Assembly: GCA_002281735.1 (NCBI GenBank)
Contig: NCGK01000003.1
Coordinates: forward strand, 124,001 to 188,000
Source: Gammaproteobacteria bacterium 28-57-27
GTDB lineage: Bacteria > Pseudomonadota > Gammaproteobacteria > Halothiobacillales > Halothiobacillaceae
Direction: 5' to 3'
Length of the DNA: 64,000 nt
This document shows positions 35,052 to 44,210 of this stretch, one piece after another (position 1 is the first letter of the stretch; the number at the start of each line of letters is the position of its first letter). Position numbers and translations under genes: made by a program. The notes under the pieces are model-generated. The model was not told the DNA's origin. It searched no databases and saw nothing but the letters and a program-made list of their open reading frames with translations.

Positions 35052-35867
35052 TTAGTGCTGACACACCGGGCAATAAAAGCTGCGGCGTTGGGCTTGGGTG
35101 ATATGTTCAATCGGCATGCCGCACACATGACAAGGCTTGCCGCTGCGGCCGTACACATTGAGAGTTTGCTGGAAATAGCCGGGGCGGCCTTCGGGGCTTA
35201 TAAAGTCGCGCAGGGTGGTTCCGCCTTGCTGGATGGCTTGTTGCAACAGGCTTTTGATGTGGGTGACGAGGTTTTGCGTGTCGTGCTGACTCAGGCTGTG
35301 GCTGGGGCGGCGCGGGTCGATACCAGCAAGAAACAGGGCTTCGTTGGCGTAGATATTGCCGATACCGACGACAAGATGCGCGTCCATCAGCACAGGTTTG
35401 ATGGCTGTTTTGCGTTTGAGCAGCAAGGGGTGCAGCATTTGAGCTGAAAAAGTCTCATCCAGCGGTTCAACGCCAAGTTTGAGCAAAAGCGGGTGCTGCG
35501 CGGGCGGGGCGTCTGTCCACACGAGCGCGCCAAAGCGCCGTGGGTCGTGCAGCCTTAAATTCAGGCCGTTGGCGAGTTCGCATTCAAGGTGGTCATGTTT
35601 AAGTCGCGGTGTGCCGCGTTCCACCAGGCGCAGGCTGCCGGACATGCCCAGATGCACAATCAGGCTGCCATGCTCAAAGTGAATCAAAATGTATTTTGCG
35701 CGCCGTTGGATGCTGCTGGCTGCTTGATGGTGCAGTTTTTGCGCCAGATCGTGATCGACCGGCCAGCGTAGTTTGGGCTGGTAGACATGCGTGCTGAGGA
35801 TGGTTTGGCCCAGCAGATGCGGTTCGATGCCGCGTTTGGTAGTTTCAACTTCGGGGAGTTCGGGCAT
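35052..35867 (-). CDS. mutM: Formamidopyrimidine-DNA glycosylase
   Basis: Base-excision repair of 8-oxoguanine. The 271-residue product starts PELPEVETTKRGIEP (catalytic P2, E3), has HLGMSGSLRLV in the catalytic domain, an H2TH region (GNIYANEALFLAGIDP) and a C-terminal zinc finger CHVCG..FYCPVCQ (about 243-268). Full family length. Divergent from gluQ, with an AGCCACAGAG-type repeat between. Confidence 0.95.
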   Translation of the reverse strand: MPELPEVETTKRGIEPHLLGQTILSTHVYQPKLRWPVDHDLAQKLHHQAASSIQRRAKYILIHFEHGSLIVHLGMSGSLRLVERGTPRLKHDHLECELANGLNLRLHDPRRFGALVWTDAPPAQHPLLLKLGVEPLDETFSAQMLHPLLLKRKTAIKPVLMDAHLVVGIGNIYANEALFLAGIDPRRPSHSLSQHDTQNLVTHIKSLLQQAIQQGGTTLRDFISPEGRPGYFQQTLNVYGRSGKPCHVCGMPIEHITQAQRRSFYCPVCQH

Positions 35868-35892
35868 GGATGTAACCTGGGGAGGAAATTTT

Positions 35893-36042
35893 AGCCACAG
35901 AGAGCACAGAGCTCACCGAGGGGTGTCATACGGAGATAATGCCAGTGGGTGTCAGGTACGACTTATGAACAGCACTATTTGTGAACAAAACAAGCCTTAC
36001 TGCAACGCATAGCTCTCTGTGCCCTCTGTGTTCTCTGTGGCT
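35893..36042. repeat. Element bounded by AGCCACAGAGAGCACAGAG and its complement
   Basis: Left AGCCACAGAGAGCACAGAG (35893-35911), right CTCTGTGTTCTCTGTGGCT (to 36042) in inverted order, about 150 bp. The same ends bound 5329-5597. No ORF inside. It occupies most of the mutM-gluQ promoter region. Confidence 0.65.
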
Positions 36043-36072
36043 AATTTCTGTGGCTCATTTTTGAGGAGAATT

Positions 36073-36942
36073 ATGCTGATAGGTCGGTTTGCGCCTACGC
36101 CGAGTGGGGGGCTGCATTTTGGGTCATTGGTGGCTGCCTTGGCGAGTTTTTTGAGCGCAAGGCGGCAGGGTGGGCGCTGGTTGGTGCGTATGGAGGATGT
36201 GGATCAGCTGCGTTGCGAGCCTGGGGCGGATGCGCTGATTTTGCGTCAGTTGGAGCAATACGCTCTGCATTGGGATGGGGATGTGTTGTACCAATCGACG
36301 CGCAGCGAAGCGTATCGTGCGGCGCGGGATGCTTTGATGCACGCGGGTTGGGCTTATGCCTGTCGTTGTTCGCGCACGCACATTCGCGCTGCCGCCACGC
36401 GCTGGAATAGGGAGGGGGCATTGTATCCCGGCACCTGTCGTTCCTTGGGTTTGCACGCGGCCAAGTCTTTGGTCAAGAATTTAGCCGTTCGTCTGGATAC
36501 CGCAAAGGTGCAGGCGGGGGCGATAGTCGAATTTATGGATGGCGCACTTGGGGCGCAGGCGTGCGATGTGGCACAGGATTGGGGCGATTTTGTGCTGTGG
36601 CGGGTGGAGGATTTGGCGGCCTATCACTTGGCGGTGGTGGTGGATGATGCCTGGCAAGGCGTGACCGAAGTGGTGCGCGGCGCGGATTTGCTGGATTCAA
36701 CCCCGCGCCAGATATTGTTGCAGCGGGCTTTGGGCTTGCCCACGCCACGTTATACGCATGTGCCGCTGGCCTTGGCGGCGAATGGGCAGAAGTTGTCGAA
36801 GCAGAATCTTGCGCCGTGCTTGCCGCTGACATCGCCGGGCGAAGACTTGTGGGATGCGCTGGTGTTTTTGGGGGAGAGGCCGCCGCAGGCGTTGTGTGGG
36901 GCGTCGCCGGAGGAGTTGTTGCATTGGGCGTTATCAATGTAG
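36073..36942 (+). CDS. gluQ: Glutamyl-Q tRNA(Asp) synthetase
   Basis: Attaches glutamate to queuosine at position 34 of tRNA-Asp. The 289-residue product resembles the catalytic half of GluRS: RFAPTPSGGLHFGS (8-18), LVRMEDVDQLR, a zinc-type cluster YACRCSRTHIRA with YPGTCR, WRVEDLAAYHLAVVVDD and the KMSKS-like NGQKLSKQN. The anticodon-binding domain is absent, as in this family. GAGGAGAA supports the ATG at 36073 rather than 36019. Confidence 0.92.
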   Translation: MLIGRFAPTPSGGLHFGSLVAALASFLSARRQGGRWLVRMEDVDQLRCEPGADALILRQLEQYALHWDGDVLYQSTRSEAYRAARDALMHAGWAYACRCSRTHIRAAATRWNREGALYPGTCRSLGLHAAKSLVKNLAVRLDTAKVQAGAIVEFMDGALGAQACDVAQDWGDFVLWRVEDLAAYHLAVVVDDAWQGVTEVVRGADLLDSTPRQILLQRALGLPTPRYTHVPLALAANGQKLSKQNLAPCLPLTSPGEDLWDALVFLGERPPQALCGASPEELLHWALSM

Positions 36943-36977
36943 GCGGCGCGTCATCGCGCCGAGGACGGCGCGCCTAC
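36939..36977. repeat. REP-like palindrome GTAGGCGGCGCG..CGGCGCGCCTAC
   Basis: 12-bp arms with a 15-base centre, overlapping the convergent ends of gluQ and the lipoprotein gene. The last residues of the lipoprotein (about KVGAPSSAR) are encoded by this repeat. Confidence 0.65.
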
Positions 36978-37925
36978 TTTTTGCGCAAGCTGTGGTGCGC
37001 TGATGCGCAGCATGGGCACGGCTGAGGCGCTGTCCACACCTTCTCGCACCACTAGCAGGCTTTGCCCGTCGGCGCTGTAACTTAGGCCTTCGTATTGACG
37101 TGCGCCGGGTAGGTGGATGACCTGCGGTGTGCCTCGCAGGGCTTCGAGCCAGCTTTGTTCGGGGCTGCGCGCAAAAAGGTAAATGTGTGCGTAGCTCAAA
37201 AGCGCGACTTCGCTACGGTCAGGCGCAAAGGCCATATCGACGGGTTGATGCGTAAACGGTAGCACGCGCAAATCGCCCGGCTCGGTCGTTTCTACGGGTG
37301 CATCCAGCGGGGGAATGGAGCCTAGCAAACGCAACATTTGGCTGCTTTTGCGTTCCTTGTCTATATTTTGGGGCAGTTCGGCGCGGTAAAGCTGCGGCTT
37401 TTCATCACGCTTGCTGAGGATATAGATGGCGTTGTCATGTTCATCGACGGCCATGGCTTCGGCGTCGCGTGCACCGTCCGGGTAGCGTAGTTCCAGTGTC
37501 CATGCGGGCTTGCGGCTGATTTTTCCTTCAATGCTTTTCGGTTCATTCACTGCATGAAGACGGATGCCGCGTGAACGTCGTGCTCGGTTGTCGCCAATGT
37601 CGGCGATTAAAAGATAGGGCAGGCCGCCTTGTTTGAAATGGCTAATGGCTTCCCAGTCGTAGGGTTTGACGCCTTCCAGCCAGAGTTCGCCATGCAGTTG
37701 GCCTTGAGCATCCACGGCATACAACACGGCTTGGGTCGGTGAGGCGTCAAAAAAATTGCGGCTGTCGTTATGCGTCCAGTACAGATTGGGGTGCTGGATG
37801 GATTGCGTCAGGCCGCTGGCCTCGTCGATCTGCACCTTGGCCTGAGTTGCGTCGGCGTTTTGGGGCATGGCCTGGCAGGCGCTGAGCAGGCTCAGGCTGG
37901 CAAAAATGAGAAAAAGGCGTCGCAT
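36951..37925 (-). CDS. Putative lipoprotein with beta-propeller-like repeats
   Basis: A 324-residue exported protein with lipobox LLSAC (C17). The body has repeated WD/YD-like strands: LYWTHNDSRNFF, VLYAVDAQGQLHGELWLEG, DWEAISHF, YLLIADIGDNRA, DAEAMAVDEHDNAIYILSKRD, QYEGLSYSADGQSLLVV. This resembles extracellular propeller proteins that read as '(SdiA/phytase-like) esterase' domains. Enzymatic activity cannot be told. C-terminal residues come from a REP-like repeat. Confidence 0.65.
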   Translation of the reverse strand: MRRLFLIFASLSLLSACQAMPQNADATQAKVQIDEASGLTQSIQHPNLYWTHNDSRNFFDASPTQAVLYAVDAQGQLHGELWLEGVKPYDWEAISHFKQGGLPYLLIADIGDNRARRSRGIRLHAVNEPKSIEGKISRKPAWTLELRYPDGARDAEAMAVDEHDNAIYILSKRDEKPQLYRAELPQNIDKERKSSQMLRLLGSIPPLDAPVETTEPGDLRVLPFTHQPVDMAFAPDRSEVALLSYAHIYLFARSPEQSWLEALRGTPQVIHLPGARQYEGLSYSADGQSLLVVREGVDSASAVPMLRISAPQLAQKVGAPSSAR

Positions 37926-37987
37926 GGTTCCGGAGTCGAATAAAAAAGCGCGGAAAATCCGCGCTTACATGTGATGTCACAAAATCT

Positions 37988-38061
37988 GTAGGAGGGGTTT
38001 CAACCCCGACTCGCAGCCAAGCCGACTGAGAAGGCCTTGTCGGGGATAAATCCCCTCCTAC
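37988..38061. repeat. REP-like palindrome GTAGGAGGGGTTTCAACCCC
   Basis: 23-bp imperfect arms (37988-38010, 38039-38061) separated by 28 bases, between the lipoprotein and peroxiredoxin genes. GTAGGAGGGG ends; no T-run. Confidence 0.8.
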
Positions 38062-38075
38062 ATGATGGGGAAAAC

Positions 38076-38681
38076 TTACAGTTTGTCAGCTTCGCTGGCG
38101 AGGTATTCAGCGACACCGCTCGGGTCGGCCTTCATGCCCTTGTCGCCTTCTTTCCAGCCGGCTGGGCAGACTTCGCCGTGTTGTTCGGTGAATTGCAGTG
38201 CGTCGATCATGCGCAGCATTTCGTCGATATTGCGACCCAGCGGCAGGTCGTTGACCACTTGGTGACGCACGGTGCCGGATTTGTCGATCAGGAAGGAGCC
38301 ACGGAAAGCAACATTGCCATCTGGGGTTTCGACGTCGTAGGCCTTGCAGATGCCATGGTTCATGTCAGCCACCAAGGTGTAGCGCACCTGGCCGATGCCG
38401 CCCTTGTCGATGGGGGTGTTGCGCCAGGCGTTGTGGGTGAAGTGTGAGTCGATGGATACACCGATCACTTCAACATTGCGCTTGGTGAACTCTTCGATGC
38501 GGTGGTCAAAAGCAATCAGCTCGGACGGGCAGACGAAGGTGAAGTCCAGCGGGTAGAAAAACACCACCGCATACTTGCCTTTGATGGCGTCGGAAAAATT
38601 GTAGTTTTCAATGATTTTGCCATTGCCCAATACGGCGGCGGCGGTGAAGTTGGGAGCCTGACGGCCTACGAGTACGCCCAT
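38076..38681 (-). CDS. 2-Cys peroxiredoxin (AhpC/Prx1 type)
   Basis: Reduces hydrogen peroxide and organic peroxides using thiol equivalents. The 201-residue product has peroxidatic C51 in PLDFTFVCPSE, the R-containing VRYTLVADMNHG segment and resolving C172 in GEVCPAGW. Length and both cysteines fit the typical two-Cys class. No ahpF lies nearby, so thioredoxin is the probable reductant (inference). A single gene. Confidence 0.93.
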   Translation of the reverse strand: MGVLVGRQAPNFTAAAVLGNGKIIENYNFSDAIKGKYAVVFFYPLDFTFVCPSELIAFDHRIEEFTKRNVEVIGVSIDSHFTHNAWRNTPIDKGGIGQVRYTLVADMNHGICKAYDVETPDGNVAFRGSFLIDKSGTVRHQVVNDLPLGRNIDEMLRMIDALQFTEQHGEVCPAGWKEGDKGMKADPSGVAEYLASEADKL

Positions 38682-38768
38682 GCGATGTCTCCTTGGTGGG
38701 GTTGAGTGGGGTTGGATTGAAAGCCTTGCTGAGTCTAGCGGCAGGGCGCGCTGACCGGAACGATTATT

Positions 38769-39035
<267 letters not shown>

Positions 39036-39056
39036 TCAAAAATCAGGCGCGTGATG

Positions 39057-39533
39057 TTAGCGGAACTTGGCGTGCAGTGCAGCTATGACATTGCTGGGGA
39101 CAAATTCGCTGACATCGCCGTTGAGGCGGGCGATTTCACGCACCAGGGTTGATGAGAGGAAGTTCAGGTTTTCTGCCGGGGTCATGAATACGGTTTCAAT
39201 GCGCGCATCCAGACGGCGATTGATGGCGGCGAGCTGCATTTCATATTCAAAATCCGATACCGCGCGCAGGCCACGGATCACGGTTGAAGCGCCATGCTGC
39301 GCAGTAAAATCCACTAACAGGCCATTGAACGACTCGACCTGTACACCCGGCATGGATTGCAGGGCACTGCGCGCCATGGCGGTGCGTTCCTCGTGGTTGA
39401 ACACGCTGTTTTTGCTGCTATTTTCGGCCACCGCGACAATCACATGCCCGAACAGTCGGGCGGCGCGCTGGATCACGTCGATATGCCCGAAAGTGATCGG
39501 GTCGAAGGTTCCGGGGTAGATGACGCTGGGCAT
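39057..39533 (-). CDS. coaD: Phosphopantetheine adenylyltransferase
   Basis: Penultimate step of CoA synthesis. The 158-residue product begins MPSVIYPGTFDPITFGHIDV, with the T/HxGH nucleotidyl-transfer motif (H18), contains RGLRAVSDFEYEMQLA and ends with FLSSTLVREIA and VSEFVP. Hexamer-forming family, full length. Four bases separate it from rsmD, and the order rsmD-coaD-ferredoxin is typical. Confidence 0.95.
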   Translation of the reverse strand: MPSVIYPGTFDPITFGHIDVIQRAARLFGHVIVAVAENSSKNSVFNHEERTAMARSALQSMPGVQVESFNGLLVDFTAQHGASTVIRGLRAVSDFEYEMQLAAINRRLDARIETVFMTPAENLNFLSSTLVREIARLNGDVSEFVPSNVIAALHAKFR

Positions 39534-39537
39534 GGGC

Positions 39538-40101
39538 TTAGCTCGTGGCTTGGTAGAGGCTATAACTTACCTCACCTGCCGTGCCTTGGCGTAGTTTTTC
39601 CCAGCCAAGCTCGCCGCTTTCCAGCAGGGCAGGCGGCGCGTGATGGCTGGACTGGTCAATAAAAATCAAGGCCGATGGGCTGAGCCACTCGGCCTGCTTC
39701 AGCAGCGGTAAAACCTGCGCCAGCAAATCGCTGGCATACGGTGGGTCGAGAAATACCACATCGTAAGGTTGTTGCGGTGTGGATTTAAGGAAGGCAAGTG
39801 CATCTTGCCGCTTCAGCTGCGCGCGTTGGCTTAAACGCAGAAGCTCGATGTTTTCTTGCAGTAAACGCGCCGCCGCTGCATCTTTTTCCACAAAATCACA
39901 CCAGGCAGCCCCGCGTGAGAGCGCTTCAAAACCTAGCGCGCCGCTTCCGGCGAATAAATCCAATACACGCGCGCCGGAAATGTGCGCCGCCAGCCAATTG
40001 AACAGTGTCTCCCGCACCCGGTCAGGCGTCGGGCGCAAGCCGGGGCGGTCGAGGACTTTGAGTTGGCGACTACGATGCTCGCCACCGATGATGCGGATCA
40101 T
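39538..40101 (-). CDS. rsmD: 16S rRNA (guanine-966-N2)-methyltransferase
   Basis: Methylates G966 of 16S rRNA. In the 187-residue product: RPTPDRVRETLFNWL at about 25-39, SAM motif DLFAGSGALGFEALSRG, and catalytic motif LDPPYAS. Length is standard. ATG at 40101 overlaps the TGA of the upstream M16 peptidase gene by four bases, so the three genes plus coaD probably form one transcript. Confidence 0.94.
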   Translation of the reverse strand: MIRIIGGEHRSRQLKVLDRPGLRPTPDRVRETLFNWLAAHISGARVLDLFAGSGALGFEALSRGAAWCDFVEKDAAAARLLQENIELLRLSQRAQLKRQDALAFLKSTPQQPYDVVFLDPPYASDLLAQVLPLLKQAEWLSPSALIFIDQSSHHAPPALLESGELGWEKLRQGTAGEVSYSLYQATS

Positions 40102-41441
40102 GGAGCGGATTCCGCGCCACCCACAATCACCGTCAACAGGCGATCAGGATGAATGCGCTGCTGCCAGGCCTGGTGGATGCTGGCTTGGGTGGTGGCTTTG
40201 ACGTGTTGCGGATAGCGTTCGAGGAAATCCAGCGGGAGTTGGTAAAACGCCATGACGGAAAGCCAGCTTGCAATATCCGCGTTGCTATCAAGGCGTAGCG
40301 GGAAGCCGTCGATGATGTTTTTCTTGGCGTGTTCGAGCGCTTGAGTGCTGGGGCCGGTTTTGACAAAGCTGGCGAGGTTTTCGCGCAGCAGGGCTTCGGC
40401 TTGTTCGGCTTGGGCGAGTTTGGTTTGTACGCCCATGAGGAAGGGGCCAGGCTGTTGCATGGGCATCAAATAGCTGTACACACCATAGGCCAAGCCGCGT
40501 TTTTCGCGGATTTCTTCCATCAAAATGGAGGAGAAGCCGCTGCCGCCGAGGATGTGGTTGCCAACGTAGAGGGAGAAGTAGTCCGGGTCGCTGCGGCTCA
40601 TGCCGAGTTGCCCCATCAGGATGCTGGCCTGGCTGGAGGGGAAGGGGATGCGGATCGTTTTGGCGTCCTTGAGTTCGGCAGGCGTGGGAATGGCGGGCAG
40701 GGCTTCGCCCTTGGGCAGGCTGCTGGCGAGTTGTTCGGCGGTGGCTTCGGCTTGGGCGCGCGTCATGTCGCCGACGATGACGATGCTCATGCTGGTGGTG
40801 ACGTAGTGTTTGGCGTGGAAGTTGCGCACATCGTCGCGGCTGAGTGCTTGCAGGCTGCTGACCTCGCCATCGGGCAGGTAGGCGTAGGGATGTTCGCCAT
40901 AGAGGGCTTTGTAAAAGGCGCGTTGGGCAACGTCATCGGGCTTTTGTTCGGCGGCTTTCAGGCCAAGCAGGGCGCGTTCGCGTTCACGCTCAAAGGCATC
41001 TTGCGGGAAGCTGGGGTGCGACATGACGCGGCTAAACAGCTTCAGCGCCGCTGGCAAGCGTTCTGGGTCACTCAAGCTGCGCAAGCTGAGACTGCTGCTA
41101 TCTACTGAAGCGGAGGCTCCCATGCGCGCACCGATATTTTCAAAGCCTTCGGCAATGGCTTGTGCGTCCTGCGCTGTGCCATTGCCGGGTGCCGCAACGA
41201 TGCCTTGATCGAGCAGGTCGGCGGTCAGGCTGGCAAGGCCGTGCGCCTGGCCGTCACGGGCGCTGCCAGCATCGAAGTTCACGCGCAGATCAACCATGGG
41301 CAGGCTGTGAGCTTCGAGCAGTAACACGCGTACCCCTTGCGTGGTGCTCCAGTGCTGAATCGGCAGGGTGGCCTGCGCCCAGGTTGCAAACAGTGAGGTG
41401 CTGGCAATCAAAACGGTCATAAAAGCGCGTTTAACGAACAT
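40098..41441 (-). CDS. M16 peptidase, non-catalytic partner subunit
   Basis: A 447-residue secreted protein (signal peptide about 1-24) with the M16 fold. The inverted zinc motif HxxEH is absent: the equivalent helix reads GLASLTADLLDQG. The C-terminal domain keeps the substrate-binding region (SSILMEEIREKRGLAYGVYSYL). Pairs of one active and one inactive M16 protein are usual in this family. Its start overlaps the active partner's stop by 11 bp, supporting a heterodimer. Confidence 0.9.
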   Translation of the reverse strand: MFVKRAFMTVLIASTSLFATWAQATLPIQHWSTTQGVRVLLLEAHSLPMVDLRVNFDAGSARDGQAHGLASLTADLLDQGIVAAPGNGTAQDAQAIAEGFENIGARMGASASVDSSSLSLRSLSDPERLPAALKLFSRVMSHPSFPQDAFERERERALLGLKAAEQKPDDVAQRAFYKALYGEHPYAYLPDGEVSSLQALSRDDVRNFHAKHYVTTSMSIVIVGDMTRAQAEATAEQLASSLPKGEALPAIPTPAELKDAKTIRIPFPSSQASILMGQLGMSRSDPDYFSLYVGNHILGGSGFSSILMEEIREKRGLAYGVYSYLMPMQQPGPFLMGVQTKLAQAEQAEALLRENLASFVKTGPSTQALEHAKKNIIDGFPLRLDSNADIASWLSVMAFYQLPLDFLERYPQHVKATTQASIHQAWQQRIHPDRLLTVIVGGAESAP

Positions 41442-42867
41442 GACTGGCTCCTTGGATGGACGTAGTGGCCTGTTTGGCTTGAGCTTCGGTCATGGGGAGT
41501 GGGTCGAGGATGCCCACGGTCAGGTGGTCATCGACGAGGTATTTTTTGGCCACCGCTTGAACCTGCTCTGCGGTGATGGCTTCGATGCCCGGAATAATGT
41601 CGTTCAAGCGCGCGTGCCCCAGGCCGACGGCTTCGTAACTGCCAAGGCGCATGGCTTGGTAAAACACCGAGTCGCGCCCGTACACATCGGCGGCGATGAC
41701 TTGTGCCTTGACGCGTGCCAGTTCGGCTGCGCTGACCGGTGTTTCGCGTAGTTTGTTGATTTCATTGCGAATGGCCTGTTCGAGCTTGGCGGGCTCAACG
41801 TGGGCATTGGGCACGGCATAAATAGTGAAAATATCGCTCAGGCGTGAGTCGAGGCTGTAGCCCACGCTGACTTCGCCTGCGATTTGCTCACCGCGCACCA
41901 GGTTTTTGCTCAAGCGCGCGCTTTGTCCGCCATCCAAAACGCCCGCCAGGACTTCGAGGGCATAGGGTTCCCATGCTGCGACATCCGGGTTCTTGCTGGC
42001 GGAAAGCAGGCTGGGTACGCGGTAGCCCATCATCAAGGTAGGGAGTTTGGCCGGGGCACGCACGCTAATACGCCGCTCACCGGATTGGGCGATTGCATCG
42101 TAATAATCGCGTTGTTTGAGCTTGAAAGGCTTGAGTGGGCCGAAGTGTTTTTCAGCGAGCTGCATGACGGCGGCGGGCTTGACATCCCCCACCACGACCA
42201 GAGTGGCGTTATTCGGTGCGTAATGTGCCTGATACCAGGCGCGCAGTTTCTGAATGTCGTATTGATTGATGTCGTCCATCCAGCCAATCACCGGGTGGTG
42301 GTAGCCGCCATTCAGGTAGGCGGTAGCCTGAAATTGCTCCATCAGCTTGGCATTCGGGTTGTCATCGGTGCGCATACGCCGCTCTTCTTTGACCACTTCG
42401 GCTTCCTTGGCCAAGTCTTCGGCGCGTAAATTCAGATTACGCATGCGGTCAGCTTCCAGACGCATGGCAACATCCAGGTGTTCGCGGGCGAGGGTTTGGA
42501 AATAAGCGGTGTAATCGCGGCTGGTGAAGGCGTTTTCCTGCCCGCCATGCTCAGCAATGATTTCGGAAAACTTGCCCGGTGGCAGGGTCTTGGTGCCTTT
42601 GAACATCATGTGTTCAAGCATGTGGGAAATGCCGGTCATGCCACCGGGTTCGTCGCTGGCGCCTACGCGATACCAGACTTGCGAGGTGACGATCGGTGCG
42701 CGGTGGTCTTCTTGCACCAGGACGCGCATCCCATTGGCAAGTTGCCCCTCAAACACGCTGGGGGCGGCCTCAGCAAGGCTCAAACCAAGGCTGAGTACAC
42801 CTAAAATTAACAGGGTTAACGGGCGTTTGGCGGAAAGCTGTGTCGATTGCAGCTGTGTAGATTTCAT
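41431..42867 (-). CDS. M16 zinc peptidase, catalytic subunit
   Basis: A 478-residue secreted metallopeptidase. A signal peptide (hydrophobic 16-35) precedes the zinc motif HMLEH (H82, E85, H86) in GISHMLEHMMFKGT, with a distal glutamate in the AKEAEVVKEERRMR segment. Likely degrades periplasmic peptides together with its partner. The frame opens at 42939 in the divergent ftsY promoter region; the ATG at 42867 starts the signal peptide. Confidence 0.92.
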   Translation of the reverse strand: MKSTQLQSTQLSAKRPLTLLILGVLSLGLSLAEAAPSVFEGQLANGMRVLVQEDHRAPIVTSQVWYRVGASDEPGGMTGISHMLEHMMFKGTKTLPPGKFSEIIAEHGGQENAFTSRDYTAYFQTLAREHLDVAMRLEADRMRNLNLRAEDLAKEAEVVKEERRMRTDDNPNAKLMEQFQATAYLNGGYHHPVIGWMDDINQYDIQKLRAWYQAHYAPNNATLVVVGDVKPAAVMQLAEKHFGPLKPFKLKQRDYYDAIAQSGERRISVRAPAKLPTLMMGYRVPSLLSASKNPDVAAWEPYALEVLAGVLDGGQSARLSKNLVRGEQIAGEVSVGYSLDSRLSDIFTIYAVPNAHVEPAKLEQAIRNEINKLRETPVSAAELARVKAQVIAADVYGRDSVFYQAMRLGSYEAVGLGHARLNDIIPGIEAITAEQVQAVAKKYLVDDHLTVGILDPLPMTEAQAKQATTSIQGASHVR

Positions 42868-42941
42868 GGGCGATAAAGTCTCCGAAGGGTTCAGGAATGA
42901 TACGATAAGAGCACTCTTTCCATTTGTGACACGCAGCACCT

Positions 42942-44210
42942 ATGTTTGGTTTCCTTCGCCGTTTTCGCAAAGAGCAATCCGCCCCGAGTAATGAGGCGGT
43001 TGCTGAATCTAAAGTTGAGCTCGAAAACGAGATCGCCCATCGTGAGTCAGTTCGTGGGTCAGAGCATGAGTTAGGCCATGATTTAAGCGAAGACATTGAG
43101 CCGACTTTGTCGCTTGAGCAGGCGGAGCCTGAAGTCGAGGCAGTGGTGCAGAGTCTTGCCGGGGAGGAGCTTACCCCTCCCGTAGCGGATGTGCCTGTGA
43201 GCGAATTGAGTCATCCACTTCCGCAGCCAGCCCCCCGATTAGATCCCCGACCGAGTTTTAAAACAGAGGATATAAGCGAGCAGAAGAAAGGTTTGTGGAC
43301 AGGTTTGCGCACTCGCCTTGCACGCACCCGCAAGAGTTTGACCGAGGGGCTGGCGAGCTTGGTGCTCGGTAAAAAGCAGATTGACGATGAATTGTTGGAA
43401 GATATTGAAACACGGCTTTTATTGGCCGATGTGGGCATGGATACCACGCGCACCTTGATTAGTGCGTTAACACAAAAAGTTAAGCGCAAAGATTTAAGCT
43501 CGCCGGTCGCGCTGCTTGAGGCCTTGTATCAGCACATGGTGAGTTTGCTTGAAGTTGCGGAGCAGCCGTTTCAGATCCAAAGCGATGCCAAGCCGATGGT
43601 CGTACTGGTGGTGGGCATCAATGGCGCGGGTAAAACCACTTCGATTGGAAAGATCGGGCAGCGTCTGCATGGTGAAGGCCACAGTGTCATCCTGGCGGCG
43701 GGTGATACCTTCCGTGCGGCGGCGGTCGAACAGTTACAAACCTGGGGCGAGCGTGTCGGTGTGCCGGTGATTGCCCAAGCTTCGGGGGCGGATTCGGCGG
43801 GCGTGATTTTTGATGCGCTGCAAGCGGCGCGGGCGCGTGGAGCGGATGTATTACTCGCCGATACCGCTGGGCGCTTGCACACGCAGGACGGTTTGATGGA
43901 AGAGTTGAAAAAGGTCAAACGTGTATTGGCCAAACTCGACCCGACTGCGCCGCACGAGATTTTGCTGGTGTTGGATGCCAGCATCGGCCAGAACGCGCTC
44001 AATCAGGCGATGCATTTTCATCAGGCGCTCGGTGTGACTGGGTTGGTGGTGACCAAGCTTGATGGCACGGCCAAGGCGGGGATTCTGTTCGCCATTACGC
44101 ATAAACTGGGCTTGCCCATTCGTTATATCGGCGTGGGCGAACGTGCCGAGGATTTACGTCCGTTTAATGCACGCGAATTTGTGAATGCGATTCTGGATCG
44201 TGATGAATGA
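42942..44210 (+). CDS. ftsY: Signal recognition particle receptor FtsY
   Basis: GTPase docking the SRP-ribosome complex at the inner membrane. The 422-residue protein has an acidic N-terminal A domain (about 1-105), then the NG domain: G1 GINGAGKTTS near 225-234, DTFRAAAVEQL, DTAGRLHTQDGLM and TKLDGTAKAG. Slightly longer acidic region than usual. The stop overlaps the ftsE start by four bases. Confidence 0.96.
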   Translation: MFGFLRRFRKEQSAPSNEAVAESKVELENEIAHRESVRGSEHELGHDLSEDIEPTLSLEQAEPEVEAVVQSLAGEELTPPVADVPVSELSHPLPQPAPRLDPRPSFKTEDISEQKKGLWTGLRTRLARTRKSLTEGLASLVLGKKQIDDELLEDIETRLLLADVGMDTTRTLISALTQKVKRKDLSSPVALLEALYQHMVSLLEVAEQPFQIQSDAKPMVVLVVGINGAGKTTSIGKIGQRLHGEGHSVILAAGDTFRAAAVEQLQTWGERVGVPVIAQASGADSAGVIFDALQAARARGADVLLADTAGRLHTQDGLMEELKKVKRVLAKLDPTAPHEILLVLDASIGQNALNQAMHFHQALGVTGLVVTKLDGTAKAGILFAITHKLGLPIRYIGVGERAEDLRPFNAREFVNAILDRDE

